Source: Plantago ovata
Lineage: Eukaryota > Streptophyta > Magnoliopsida > Lamiales > Plantaginaceae
Direction of reading: 5' to 3'
DNA length: 64,000 nt
Assembly: GCA_028274465.1 (NCBI GenBank)
Contig: CM051457.1
Coordinates: 110,111,982-110,175,981 of the forward strand
Made by a program: the position numbers and the translations under genes. How positions within the stretch are numbered: position 1 is the stretch's first letter; every line of letters begins with the position of its first letter. Of the stretch, positions 10,761 through 23,166 are shown one piece after another. Under the pieces are notes generated by a model. It was not told where the DNA came from. It ran no database searches and saw only the letters and a program-made list of their open reading frames with translations.

Positions 10761-11822
10761 TGATTTAGAAAAAAATGAAAAATAAAAAGGAGTAGAAGAA
10801 GTCTGGTAAGAATTATTAGGGGAGTGAAGGAATGAAATGGGGAAGAAGACTGAATTTGATTACTACCATATGTTTCATGTTATTACATAACACCCCCAAT
10901 GGATGATGTGGCGAGGTTTGGTTTGTAATATTACAAAGTTGAATGACATGAACATTACCCTCCAGTCAATGTAATATAATTTCCTCAAATTCACCTAACT
11001 TCCGTCTATTTTCATCAATGAAATTTCCAATGGCAGAGAGACACATTGCTGAAACTTGTAAATTGATCATCACATCACAGTCACACAACCCCCTCAACTT
11101 CAAGAATCAAGTTTTTCCACCCAATAGCCAACTGGATGCCTGTAGTTGTTGTCCATAGCTTCTTCGGTTTCTCGACCAACAATAACCCACACCCGTCGAG
11201 ACGCTCCATTATTAGAATGTCCCCGATAGAGTTTTGTGCCACCACTCCCTAATCTAAAGACATCAACCATGTTTAGATTACGCATCAACATTAATTTTTA
11301 TTACTACATCATTAGTTGCTTCCTAAGGTGTTTGGCGTTGGGTGAGGCAAAATCAAACTGAGTCTTGGCCTCAACCAAGTATCACAAAAGGAACTTAGAA
11401 TTAATCTGCGGCCATAATTAATCCATCAAGTTATTCATGTTCACTGGCCTAGCTATAAAAATTAGCAAACAATATTAAGCTTACATGAGAATTCAACTAC
11501 GTTACTTGCTGCTCAAGCGTGAAGAAGAAGTCTTGTTTGGTCGCAACATCTTTCAAATTCTGCCCTTGTTTAAGATTTGCTTGATATTAATCTCTAATTC
11601 TCTATTCTACTCTTCCTTGTGGATGTGAATTGTACATATGTGAAGCTCTTTCTGAGTTATGTAGATGATTAGTCCATACACACAAATCCACACTTTACAA
11701 TTTGATTCACAAGTTAGTTCTTTCCTTTTGTTTATCTTTTTTCTTTCTTTTTATTTTCCCCTTTTATTTGGTTACTCATCAATAATATTTTCAGGTTGAT
11801 CTGATTAATTTTAACTCTTCCA
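10760..11822. other. Gene-free stretch
   Basis: A 63-codon minus-strand frame at 11100-11291 is present, but I could not match it to a family. Otherwise nothing is recognisable. Confidence 0.4.
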
Positions 11823-12002
11823 GTATCAACAGCAACAACAGAGCGCTCATTTTCGACTATGAAACTTGTCAAGATGGAGAATGAGTACTTAGCGAATTTT
11901 ATGTCCATATATGTTGAACGTGAGTTAGCTCAAGACATTGACTGTGATTTGGTAATTGATGAGTTCAACAAGTTAAAGCATCGTAGAGTTCAGCTTCAGT
12001 AG
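11823..12002 (+). pseudogene. hAT transposase C-terminal (dimerisation) remnant
   Basis: Begins after an acceptor-like CAG and reads VSTATTERSFSTMKLVK, then ANFMSIYVERELAQDID, ending KLKHRRVQLQ and TAG at 12000-12002. The TTERSFS...K block and the following helix are the hallmark of the hAT-family C-terminal dimerisation region. It is about 60 codons and lacks the catalytic core and zinc finger upstream, so it is a decayed 3' end. A hAT-like terminus lies 200 bp downstream. Confidence 0.65.
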
Positions 12003-12189
12003 TATGTTCTCCTTATTTCCAGATACTCATTGCTAATAGGTATGTTAGTTTTTGATGGACTTGGAATGTTCTTTTATGTTTTATGCACTGTTTATGAGTT
12101 GATTTTCTTTTTCATATGTTCCAATGGTTTCTGTGTTATGGTTGATATTACTCTTATATTGTTATATATCTAATTGCGCACTACCTAGT

Positions 12190-12211
12190 TTATAATCCTG
12201 GCTCCGCCCCT
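12190..12211 (+). repeat. Probable hAT right terminus
   Basis: ATAATCCTGGCTCCGCCCCT, the complement of the CAGGGGCGGAGCCAGG-type terminal repeat common in plant hAT elements. It fits as the right end of the hAT whose transposase tail is at 11823-12002. No left partner or 8-bp duplication was found. Confidence 0.45.
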
Positions 12212-12480
12212 ACCCATATCCTTCTCACAACATCGAAATCAATCCAGGAGCTTTCGTCTATATGTTCTGAACCACTGAACAAGGCAGTGGACAGACTAGA
12301 AGTGAATACGACCCGTCTCACTGTCTTGTAATCAACGGATGCCTGAAGTATACCTTGTAGTCCAGTAACGACTCTTTTAGCCTTCACCTTTCCTGTACAG
12401 CTTCAGAGAAGGTCTCAGGTTTGTCCAGATCTGCGTTGAAGCCTTTCAGATGCTCCTGGTAGGTTTGTGAGGTAGCTAAT
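12195..12480 (-). pseudogene. Dihydroflavonol-4-reductase-like (extended SDR) pseudogene fragment
   Basis: The minus strand reads SYLTNLPGASERLQ in one frame, shifts frame to FNADLDKPETFSEAVQ, then after a gap of roughly 20 residues reads RVVTGLQGILQASVDYKTVR, VVFTSSLSTALFSGSE and IDESSWIDFDVVR. This is the N-terminal third of DFR / vestitone-reductase-like NADPH enzymes, including the catalytic-Ser VVFTSS strand. The frameshift (a likely slip between two CTTCAA copies), the internal deletion and the absence of YxxxK show it is non-functional. It abuts the hAT terminus. Confidence 0.7.
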
Positions 12481-13385
12481 GCCCCGTTTGTTATATGCAA
12501 ATTAAACAAACATGCAAAGACATACATAAAGAACATTGATCAACTGGATATATATCGCGTGATAATCAATATATAGTTCACCTGGATCCATTCTCGTGGT
12601 TGTGTTAACGGAATAAACATCTTAAGAAGGACTTAATTAATCAGCCATGAACAATAGAATCCGTTCGTAACACCATGCACCTACTGGTTATTGTTCTCTT
12701 CATTATTGTATGTACGTGTGTGATGTGTTACAAATGTTCTGACTTGAAAATTGAAGTTTGATTAATCGGTTTGGTGTATGGTACATTAATAAGAAAGAAA
12801 CTACGAAAAATATACATCGATGCTATTGGTCCGTGTTAGGAGAGTTGGAATTGTATCGCATCCATTGTCTTTTACCATCTATGAGTTGTAAAATCTTAGC
12901 CAAGTAAATTACGCCTAGAAAGTAAAAGCAAGTGTGAACAATAAACGTGCATGTTCCGTTTAGTTCATATATGGTCATTGGTTAAATTGAAAAGTAGGCA
13001 TATGTCACTGCTTCATATATAGTGTGGTCGATAACCTACAATATGGAGACAAGAGGGGTAGTAATTTGTATTTCACTAATTGAAAAGTATACATAATAAA
13101 GACTTCCTCCGTAATATAATATATGAAAAAGTTTTAAACTAAATTGAAAGCTTGGCTAGGGATGAAATAAGGACAACGTATACTTTAGTAGTATATACAT
13201 CACTTTGAAAAAAGAATAAAAAATGGATGATTATGGGCAAAATAAATACATCCATCAACCTATGAGTCCGATAGGGAGTTATGGAAATGCTATAATCGGA
13301 AACTTTGATGGTACATTAACCTAACAACATCATAATTGGTACAGAAATCTACATAATTTGTATATATTCATAAAAAAAGTATACA
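12480..13385. other. Gene-free AT-rich stretch
   Basis: No recognisable coding region. A one-sided Stowaway-like end (CTTCCTCCGTAATATAATAT near 13103) has no matching partner. Confidence 0.45.
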
Positions 13386-13788
13386 TGTTGAATTATGAGT
13401 TCCCATTTGCTAAAACAAGTTGGCAAATTGATTGTGGCTATCTTCATTAATCTGAAGGGAGAATGTAGTTGCAAGTTGAAAATGCACATAAATGGTGCAA
13501 TTGGGATGTTGAAGAATTTACCTATAAATAGAGATGGGTATTTACCTTCAATATCACCCCTCAAGCTCTCATTCACAACCTTCTCTTCGGTTACATATCT
13601 TTTCTGTTCTGTTCAGTATTTGTTTATGTTTCTGTTTCTGTGAGGTGATCATCCGAGTGTTTGTAATATTTCTCCAAATCAGTAGAGTGCTCTCCCGTGG
13701 ATGTAGGCAATTGCCGAGTCACGTAAACCTTGTGTCTGTTTAAATTACCGTAATGTATACTTTCTATTTCGGACGCTTCCGCGCAACA
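13386..13788 (+). repeat. Solo LTR (403 bp)
   Basis: Starts TGTTG and ends CAACA (terminal inverted repeat), flanked by TACA on both sides (13382-13385 and 13789-13792). Inside are a TATA box (CTATAAATAG near 13521) and a GTGGATGTAGGCAATTGCCG block with CACGTAAACC, typical of plant LTRs downstream of the transcription start. No internal retroelement sequence adjoins it, which fits LTR-LTR recombination. The 4-bp duplication is one base shorter than usual. Confidence 0.6.
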
Positions 13789-14181
13789 TACAAATTATTA
13801 AACAATAATATAAGTTCCAAGTTGTGCTTTGGTTTTGTGCTTCTAATTTAAATTTGTTTCCCTTTTATCCACAAAAAATCCAAATAATTGTGTCTCTTCA
13901 ACATGACATGAGCCCCCTTCAACAATACGTTTATTTGGCAGATCTGTTTTTTTTTTTTTCTTTTCTTCCTCTCCTTTTCGAAGCACCACATATCAACAAT
14001 CATCTCTTGCTATTTTTCCCACAACCTACCTTCTCCATTCTTCCTCCGGGATGGACTATTGTTTTTGCAAGATATACGAAGTGTTTGGAGCCATTTTGGG
14101 GAATTTTGTTTAGGATGGGGGTTGAGAAGGTGAATATGAAACGTTATGTAGCAAAAATTATAGAAGTGAGAGATAGTTTTG

Positions 14182-14560
14182 TTTTTTTTTTTTTTTTTTT
14201 CCGAAATAGTTCATGCATTAGATTAAACTGAATAGTTCCTTACAAACGAACAGAAGTAGTAGCGTCTAAGTTTAGAATATTACATAACCAAATTGGGCAT
14301 ACGTCCCAAACAAAAGTACAAGTAGAATCATGAAAGTTGTTTGATCCAAAAGTCTGTTTTCGTCCTTCATTTGCTAGATAGTCTGCTACTCCATTACATT
14401 GCATGTAGACAAACTCTAGCTTCACATCCTGAATTCTTCGAAGGCACCCTTGATTTTCCTCCAGCAATTGTTGTTGTTGTATTCCTGCTGCTTCATCCCT
14501 GTGAATGCATGAAATCAGAGTTTGAGGAGTTGTTTTGGTGTTAAAAATGAAAAAAAAACT
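14182..14560 (-). mobile_element. LINE 3' end (RNase H-like tail), 5'-truncated
   Basis: A minus-strand open stretch includes VKLEFVYMQCNGVADYLANEG and then WDVCPIWLCNILNLD. This corresponds to the C-terminal RNase H-like region of plant L1-type ORF2; the same CPxWLxxxLxxD tail occurs at 54240-54330 and 58510-58600. It is followed at 14182-14200 by a T run on the plus strand, which is the poly(A) tail of a minus-strand insertion. Confidence 0.65.
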
Positions 14561-14569
14561 CCATAATGT

Positions 14570-15744
14570 TTTTTGAGTGAACAATGTCAAGGGCAAGCCT
14601 AAAAAGTCCCAAAGCTGGACCATATTTTTGGAACGTAGATTGCCAAAATGAAAAGAGCTCCAAACGCTCTCATAGACATGTAAAAAAATAGACCTTTATG
14701 AATTAAGCTAACTCCTTAAAATACGTAATGCATTGAAATAAATTATCCCTTCACCAACACTCCAAATTATCTGTTGACCCAAGTATACGAATATCATGAA
14801 TATGATGATCACCACCACTAAGACTAAAACAATAATCAAATAACATGGTGTGAGTCGAGATTAGAGATCTTTTGGATGATCGATGTCGTGAGTCAAAATT
14901 AGAGATGTTTTGGAATGATCCCAAAGATGACATGTGGCACGAACTCCCTATAAAGGCATAATATTTCGGGTTTTACATAATTGGTCCATGATTCATGCAT
15001 CGGTCACCGTAAGTCTTAATTTTCGATTAATTCACGCATGGTCAGATGGTCTACCAAGGCAGGCGTTCAAACGGATTAACTCCCTCAATCCTCATATTGT
15101 ACTTATAGACTTGTTAATAATTCGTATACTTGTTAAGTGCATCATCAACTTTCAAGACATATCCTGCATTAACTACGACACAGTGCTACAAAACTTGATG
15201 ATTTAGAAATTTGTCACACCCCAATTTAGTGAATAGCCGAAAACAAGAAGAAATTACTAATACTAGCTAGCTAATGATCGAGTACGTTACCTTACTTACG
15301 TACGTCAAGTTGACCTCATCATGAGATTAAAGAAGAATAGTGACATGGAGTATATATTACAGTATTATATACTATCTCTTACCATTTCTTTACATTTATT
15401 TTTCTTTCACTTTTTTTCTCCATTTAACCTCTATTTACTACTAAACTATAATAAAAAATTAATTTATAAAAGTATATATGAAAATATAACGTATCTACTT
15501 TCATTATATAATTTTATTAATTATCTTTTTTATAAAATTTAAAATTTATTAGAGATCAAACAAAGTTACAAAAAAGTTAACAAAACGAACAAAGAATTTA
15601 GTAGGACGGAGAGAGTAATAATAGGGATTAATAATGTCTACGTACACGTATTAGTGTTGCTCAATTCATTAATACCAAGGGTCCAGAAGTTAATAATATA
15701 GTACACCAGGAACTTCGATTCTCTTTAGGCTCTGTTCTCTTCGT
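14570..15744. other. Gene-free stretch
   Basis: Nothing codable is recognised. A Stowaway-type terminus (GGACGGAGAGAGTA near 15605) appears without a matching left end. Confidence 0.45.
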
Positions 15745-15920
15745 ATGAAAACTCATTATTTTCAGTTCTGTTTTCAGTTCTATTCAGTTCAGTTCTGTTC
15801 AGTCTTGTTTAGTTGTATTTTATACTACAAATAAATTTAGTTCAGTTCAGTTCAGTTCAACTTCATTCAGTTCTGTTGTCAGTTCAGTTCAATTCTGTTC
15901 AGTTCCGTTCAAATCTGTTC
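15745..15920. repeat. AGTTC-type minisatellite
   Basis: Degenerate tandem copies of a 5-bp unit (CAGTT / AGTTC and variants AGTTCTGTTC, AGTTCAGTTC) over about 175 bp. Confidence 0.75.
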
Positions 15921-15924
15921 AGAC

Positions 15925-16770
15925 GAAAATAACAGTTTCTTACAATTTCATCCACTACATAGACCAATAAAAACTACTGTATATAGGATTATATATGAAA
16001 ATTCTGGAGTTTTTTTTTTCTAAACAAAGATGCATATATTACAAGCAAACCACAGCCTTCCTGTATATAAAAATTCTGGAGTTGATGTAAGCTTAATTAA
16101 TTAATTAGTTTTAAAAATACCATATATTAAAAACATAGATTTCTCTTTTTTAAAAGTAACGTTTTATATTTCTGGAATATACCAAAAGAAGAGGTTGAGG
16201 AAAATCTTGCCATTCCACTCACCTTGTTCCCAACATATCCTTGAACATTCTTTCTTTCATTGCCACCGTCCAAAACTCCGAAGCATTAGTTACTCACTTC
16301 TCTGATAAATTCAGAAGCCTTGAAGGAAGCCGGTATTTCCCAAGACATCGGAAAGACCATATTTGTTAGCTTAATTGGTCTGACCGGTAGTACGTGCCAA
16401 TTCGGTTATGCAGGATTCTCCCCTCTCCATGTTTTTCGGCTCACATTTTAATTTCTTATCATATCAATAATATTTTACTACGATGCCATTTTAATTAGAG
16501 TTCTTATCATCATCAATAATATTTTATTACGATGCTATAGCGCCAATTCTTCCTAAGAGCATCACCAGCTAATCTCCTAGCGTAAAAAACTCCATAGCTG
16601 ACCCAAGTATAGAATCGGGTGTAACTCGTAGAGATTCACCGTGTGCTATGTAGCACGTGTTTAGACACGATGAGGGACAACCACCAGCCAGTGTCACAAG
16701 CAAGAAACATCCATTGTACTACTAGATAAAACAGTGTAATCCCATTCAAGAAAGCAAACATACTTAGGTG
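15925..16770. other. Gene-free stretch with a small tandem duplication
   Basis: A roughly 55-bp imperfect tandem duplication at about 16445-16545 (ATTTTAATT...TATCAATAATATTTTACTAC and again ...TCAATAATATTTTATTACGA). Nothing else identified. Confidence 0.5.
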
Positions 16771-17265
16771 TAGTGCTGTTTTTCGAGCCGAACCGAGCCT
16801 AGTATTGACGAGCTATGCTCGTTACGGAAACGAGTAAAATATAAAGCTCGAGCTCGAGCCATATTTGGTTAAGCCTCGAGCCTTAACGAGTCGAGCTCGA
16901 GCAAAGCTCGTAAAATAAAAAAAAGCTCGTGAAATAAAAAAAAAAAAAATTTCAAATTTCAAATTTCAAATAAGATGTTAATATTAGAGAATTCAATATT
17001 ACACATTACAAATCATCTCAAATTTGGTTAGGTTTTTGTATTTTGGATGGGATAATTATTATTGGGGTGGACTATTGGGCTTGCAAAATTGTTTAATGGA
17101 CTTGATAATATGTGGCTATTTAGTATTTGTGTTTGTTTGAACCGAGCCTAACGAGTCGAGCCGAGCTCGTTAGCAAAACGAGTATAAAAGTAAGTTCGAG
17201 CTCGGCTCGTTAAGCTTATCAAGACGAGCCGAGTACTCTATAAGTCTCGGCTCACGTAACAATTA
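16771..17265. mobile_element. MITE-like element rich in GAGCTCG/CGAGCCG
   Basis: The left end TAGTGCTGTTTTTCGAGCCG and the right end (reverse) ...GTTACGTGAGCCGAG are imperfect inverted counterparts, and the body contains many GAGCTCGAGC and ACGAGCCGAG repeats in both orientations. This arrangement matches a widespread plant family of hAT-like MITEs with TAG(G/T)GCTGTT termini. The right terminus is degenerate and no clean duplication was seen. Confidence 0.5.
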
Positions 17266-17965
17266 AGATGTCACAGCATGTACTTACAAGTTACATTCCA
17301 CCGCCTCATCCCAAAACAAATGGGGCACAACATGGAAAGCTAAACTAAGAAATAAATTGTCACACACAATTCGGATTATCGTGTATATTATTAGAAGTAT
17401 GGCACTCAGCAACAAACAGGTGCATAGTTCAAACAAAAAGAATTTACCCAGTTTCTAGATATCACTGCAATCTTGAAAGGACTACTTCTGGACACTAATA
17501 AATATTCTAAGACCACATAAGATGTTACATATAAGGAAGTTTATAAAGGATAACTTGGCAAAACTGACACGAATGATATCGTCAGGCTTGTCAGGTCTTT
17601 GATCTGAGAAGCATGGCTTCAAAAATCAGCAGGGATTGCTGCATCATAATACCATCCTTAGTTATATTACATGTACAGAGAATGTCACCTCATGCTGAAA
17701 GCCTGAAACATACAAGTAATAGAGGCCTTGGTCAGAACTCAGAAAGATGATAACACTAGTGATTCAAAGGCTAATAGAAAAGCTCAATTACAGGCTACTC
17801 AATTCATGTTACGATAACAAATATATCCAGAGTGTTATCATAACACTTCAGGTGGTTTGGGATTAGTGTAGGAGTAGGAGTAGGGTGCGTGAGATTTGCC
17901 GTTTCGAAAACATTGTGACATACTTAAGAAAACAATCAAAAGAATTTATCACATACCTGATATCT
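17266..17965. other. 3' flank of the helicase gene, likely including its 3' UTR
   Basis: No frame of interest. Given gene orientation, the part nearest 17965 probably holds the 3' untranslated region; the exact end cannot be set from sequence alone. Confidence 0.45.
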
Positions 17966-20900
17966 TCAGAAAGATCTCCTTCCTTTATTCTGGCTGCCAA
18001 AAGTTCTGTCATCAGAAAAATCACCAAAGCTGCTTGAACGAGTACTACGCCCAGACTGTGAACCGAAATCGCCAAACCCACTCGATCCACTCGACTTGCC
18101 AAAGTTTCCGAACCCATCGCTGCGATCTGAACTACCATACCCACCTGAACGACCAGACCCAAACCCACCAGAACGCCCAGACCCAAAACCTGAGCCACCA
18201 AACCCACCCCCGGAGGACCCACCAAAACGACCACCACCTGAGCGTCCACCCCCAGAACCATATCCACCTGAACGCCCATACCCGCCATCATTAAACCTAC
18301 CACCCATGCTGCTTCCACCAAATCCCGAACGTCCGGAAGCTGCATACGTGTCCACTGTTGAAGGGTCCACAGCTATTCTTGGAAGCTGATTAAAAGAAAA
18401 ACAAAGGTTAACATCAGAGGGCTTCTTGCTGATTTTTAATCATAAAAGAGACTTAGAAATGAAGAGGAGAATAACTGAAAACTCACTTCTTGGAATTTGC
18501 AGCCAACTTCGCGCTCAATATTTCTGACTTCTCTTTGTTCGTGATATGAATGTATAAGGATCGCATTCCCTTTCTTCCCGGCACGACCAGTTCGCCCAGT
18601 TCGGTGAACAAATGTCTCTGAATTATTCGGAAGTTCATAATGTATGACCTGAGGAACACATACCAATTAACAGAAATCAAACAGAACAAAGAATGCAAGT
18701 TCCACGTCTCTCAAATAGAAAAAAATGAATAACAATTTACCAGATCCACATTCGGTACATCAAGGCCGCGTGCAGCAACATCAGTCGCCACTAAAATATT
18801 GATGTATCCCTCACGGAAAGAAGATAGAGTTCTTTCCCTTTGATTCTGGGAGATATCACCATGAAGTGCTTCACACTTGAAGCTCCGTTGCATAACATAT
18901 GCCAATCGATCTGCATCTCGCTTTGTTTGAGTAAAAACAATACATTTTCCTCCCTTTGCATGCTCCTACAAGCAAATACTAACAGTGAGTTTGATGAAAA
19001 TAAACACTAGTCAAAGCAATAACTATAAGAATGACAAACAAATCAGTATTAACGATCTGTGTTTATACAAAAATAAGACCACTTCCACACTAATTCATTG
19101 AAAATCATAAAAAAGTTGAGCTATGTTCATACCGTAAACAGAGGAGCAATGATTGCAGCTTTCTCCCTTGAGTCTGCTGAGATTGAATATAAGGAAATCC
19201 CATCCGCTAATTTCTGGTCTGAGTCTCCTACCTAAAGCAAATATTTGACTTCAATGATTAAGTATCAATTCTTAAAAGGGTTTAATCCTTGCTTGAATGG
19301 AAAAAAAATAAAAAATTAAAGAACAGAATTAGCTATCTCACCAGATCAACAGTTACAGGATTCTTTAAAAACTTCCGTGTGAGGTTAACTATCCACCTTG
19401 GCATGGTAGCCGAAAACATCATGGTTTGATGTTTTTGTGTTATATATCCCAATATAACCTCAACATCTTCAGCGAATCCAACATTAAGCATCTGGTCAGC
19501 TTCATCTAAAACAACAAATTGCACTTCGGACAAGTTTAAGGAACCGCGTTTTATCAAATCAATGAGACGTCCAGGAGTTCCAACAACTACATCAACGCCA
19601 TGGTCCAGAGTGCTCATTTGACGTGATATTGGAACTCCACCATAGACACACAAGGTGTCCAACTTGGGGGCTGACTCGGCAAACTCTTTGTCAACTTGTT
19701 TAGCAAGTTCTCTCGTTGGAGCCATTATAAGCGCTAATGGGTTCCTCCCCTGCCTGCATCGTAAAGATTAAACATACTTATACAGGATTTATATGTTATG
19801 ACTGAAATTCTCTATCATAAAGTTATATATAATCATATATAAAGGCAATGAGAATAAATTAAATGTAACAAACCCGTGTTTTGCATTGAACTGAATGATC
19901 TTGTCCATGATTGGGATCCCAAAAGCTAAGGTCTTCCCAGTTCCTGTTCTTGCTCGACCAATCATGTCACGGCCTTGCATAGCAGGCTCCAGTACAGCCC
20001 TCTGCAATTTCACACAACGTTTGTCAACTCATCAATTCACAAATTAATTCGCTTTAGAAGCATATAAGGTCAATTGTCCCTAAAACTCCAGTATATCTCA
20101 CATCCTCAAGAAACATGTCAAAGCTAAACTACCATTTTTCAATCAACACTTGGGGGTGGTGGTAGTTTACATCAATGCACAGTGTTTTGTCTCTTAATAG
20201 CTACTATCAAAACTTAAAAAGATCAGTTAAATTCTGCAAGTAAAGGTTTATACAAGAATCACACAAGAAAAACAAAACAAGGAACTCCCAATAGCTACTA
20301 TCATAATTCATAACATAAAAAGCCTAGTCAAACATTCTGCAACTCAACGATTTACATAAGAATCTCACTTAAAGAAGAATTCTCTAGCAGATACTACTTC
20401 CTCCGTCCCAAAATTAGTTTAACACTTTGTCCTATGGACTTTTTCAAGGGTCGGTTTGACCTCAAATTACTCCCACATCATAGGATAAAAATAACTAAAA
20501 ACTTTATATTATGTTACTACTAGAATGTTTATATTTTCATAGTGTAAAGTTTGAAACTGAAATTAATACCAAATAAAATAATGGGCTAAAATAATTAAAA
20601 ACTTAATATTATGAAAATATAAACATTCTGAAAATAAAACACCATAATACCTGAATAGGAAAAAGTTTAGAAATACCCCTCCGAGACAAAGCAGCCACGA
20701 TATCCTGCGAAATACCGAGCTTAGATATCTCAAGCCCCTCCTCATCTGATCTTCTCTCATCAGAATCAGCTGCCGCCGCGAATCCGGCCCTCAATGTATG
20801 GCCCGAATTGAACCCCCTCGACAAGGACGGCTGTGTAAATGGAAGCAGCAGCTTAGCTGGATAATCAGAAACACAGGTGTGTATATGATGAGTAGTTGAA

Positions 20901-21001
20901 GGAGCTAGAGATTTGGAGGGGACGATAGATAGAGCGGCCAGCCTCTTGCAGAGAGATAGAGATGAGGAAGAGGATCGCCGGAGAAGGAGGAGGGTTCCCA
21001 T
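17966..21001 (-). CDS. RH53: Mitochondrial-type DEAD-box ATP-dependent RNA helicase (RH9/RH53, PMH group)
   Basis: Seven exons on the minus strand: 21001-20651, 20001-19874, 19753-19342, 19231-19133, 18965-18741, 18648-18487 and 18385-17966. Every intron is GT-AG and the joined frame is 1797 nt (598 aa). The N-terminus ([18 protein letters not shown], Arg/Ser-rich, few acids) looks like a mitochondrial presequence. Motifs in order: Q-motif region GISKLFPIQ, Walker [49 protein letters not shown] and [10 protein letters not shown]. The last exon encodes a Gly/Ser/Arg-rich tail ([17 protein letters not shown]) typical of the plant PMH1/PMH2 helicases, which act as RNA chaperones in mitochondrial group II intron splicing. 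The nearest alternatives are other organellar DEAD-box proteins, but the domain text fits RH9/RH53 best. Intron 1 carries Stowaway-like and fold-back sequence. Confidence 0.93.
20395..20640. repeat. Fold-back sequence in helicase intron 1
   Basis: A 20-bp perfect inverted repeat pairs AGAATGTTTATATTTTCATA (20522-20541) with its complement (20610-20629), next to a Stowaway-like left end (CTCCGTCCCAAAATTAG near 20401). A direct near-repeat AATAACTAAAAACTTTATATT / AATAATTAAAAACTTAATATT accompanies it. Probably a degenerate MITE; the right terminus is missing. Confidence 0.45.
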
Positions 21002-22400
21002 TGTAGTAGTGGTTGATTTTGGAGAAGGCTTGATCGGAGAGAAATGATAAACCCTAGTTAGGGTTTATGGACCTGATATTTTTAATTGGGGAACAAGATA
21101 GAAGTGGCGTACGATTTAATTGGGGTTTTTAACTGTGGAGAGGTTGATGGAGAGTTGTACTTGTACTGGATTCAGGATTGGATATGGATGTCTTAAATCT
21201 TAAGACGGTCACCGGTCCAGCCTCAACTTGGCCCAAAACAAAATGTTAGTACCTGCCTTCGGGAAATTTGCGCCAATCCCACTTTTTATTAAGAAAATTA
21301 TTTTACACATATGGTTGTACTTTATCATGTATGTAGACTTTGTTCACTTCCCCAAGTTAAGCTCTATTAAACTTAACAGTTAGTTTAGCTACTTCAAATA
21401 AGTTTAGTTCAGTTTCTCAAGCGAATAAAACATTAATTGATAATTTGCTTGGGCAGGTCAAACATAATGTTTCATACTTTAGCAATCTTTTTCTATACTT
21501 CCTATATGTTTCAAGTTGTATGAACATAGTAGTAGTAGAGAAGTCATTGTGTCATAAGTAAAGATTGGAGAGATATGATGGACTTTATAATTATAAGGGA
21601 CTGCAATGAAACATGATATAATTGTGATTTTTACAAGATAATTGTTCCAAAAACATCTTCAAAACCCGAAAATATGTCAATTATCTTGCAAAATCCAAAG
21701 CCAAGTTTAGAGCAAAACATGCTGCTATAGTTTGATCCAAGAAGGTGTTTTGTCCTTTTTTAACTGAATTTGCAACTGTTTTCGATATTGGACAAATTAT
21801 GTGTTTACATGGAAAATATAGGTTGTACGAATATCCGTCTACCGAAGCGACTTATGTAGTACTAAAATTTAGGAGCAAGTTAAACCCCAAATAACATTTA
21901 GGGTAAGACATCACGTATATTTCTCATATTTAATTTCGGCAATAATGAAAAACTGGAGTACTTTATCGGTCCTTGCAAAGAAAAAAGGGGTTAAAAATTA
22001 AAACTCCAGTATTTCATTTTTATCTTGTCTTTTTTTCCCCCACAAGTTATTGACTTCTTGTTTTCTGGTTTTTAACTTCAACTCTTGTTTTGTTGTATAT
22101 GGAATTGGAAATGTATCTTTTACAAAAGTAAAGCAAATACTATATCATATACATGATGGAACTTAACAGTAAACCTACCACATTTTATGCACATGCTTGG
22201 TTTGCCAGAAACACAACTTGACCCCTACCCAGCTAAATAAAGCCCTTCAAATAGATCATAAGTTCCTGTACCCATCATCCACAACAAGATTGATTTTCAA
22301 CATGATTGTGGAAGAAAATAATCAGAGCAAAATCTATCATTTCCATGGCAGTATCGTATATTGCATCTGATTAGCAAGATTTTGTCTCAACATGCTCTAG
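21002..22400. other. Intergenic region upstream of the helicase gene
   Basis: Includes the helicase 5' UTR and promoter side (first hundred bases or so upstream of 21001). No other gene or bounded repeat was recognised. Confidence 0.5.
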
Positions 22401-23166
22401 AACATGAGATGTTTCTTGCTTCACGGCCATGAAATCATGCAAGATACAAGGTAACAACTCAAAGTCTCAAATATATAAATGTTTCTGTGTTACAACATAC
22501 AAGCATAACATACATAGACTTGCATTTATCTCTATCAATCAACAATGCATCATCAAAGACTTCGCACAGCCTTCCAAGTTCGCCAAGAGTGTGCAGTCAG
22601 GAAAAAAAAGGACAATACACAAACCTCTTATTTCATCTCTGTTGTTACACAAACCAGCTCAATTTCATGTTCAGTCTAGCTTCCAGTATCAATATCATCC
22701 AGCAGTTCCTACACGTGCCTGATAACAATGTCATCCTGCAATCCAGCAAGCATCCACGCTCTGTACAAATCTAACTGAACTATCATGATACTTGCACTTG
22801 CATAACATGAGCTGCCAGTAACAAGATAACTACAATGTCTAGCATGAAGAAGCAGTATAAACTGAAAGTTGGATTTTCTTATCTAAAACAAAGTTACAAC
22901 TATAATAGTAACAAAAACCCATTTCTCCTAAATTTAATGCTGCTAAGATCCTTTGTATCCTCAACAACTATGTTAACACAAGTACAAACAGTTTCAGAAC
23001 GTGTAATGACTCTAAAAACTCTAATCAAAACGGAATCTGATTCACTAAGGATATTATAAGAAGAGGAAGAAGTAAAAAAAGAGACAGCGAAGGCAAGAAG
23101 TACCGAGTGTTGGTTAAACACTATATCTGACTGTAGTTCTCCTGTATAGGTCAGTGCTCTCCAAAG
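22401..23166. other. 3' flank of the F-box gene
   Basis: No recognisable coding frame. The part near 23166 is likely 3' UTR of the minus-strand F-box gene. Confidence 0.45.

Noticed and set aside
11100..11291. Small minus-strand gene (63 codons)
   Set aside because: No recognisable family, no upstream signals, and no splice partners found; cannot be supported.
15605..15620. Complete Stowaway MITE near 15.3-15.6 kb
   Set aside because: Only one terminus is recognisable; no inverted partner or TA pair was found.
17863..18389. Long frames on both strands across the helicase last exon
   Set aside because: They are out-of-frame readings of the Gly/Ser/Arg repeat tail; the spliced helicase frame explains the region.
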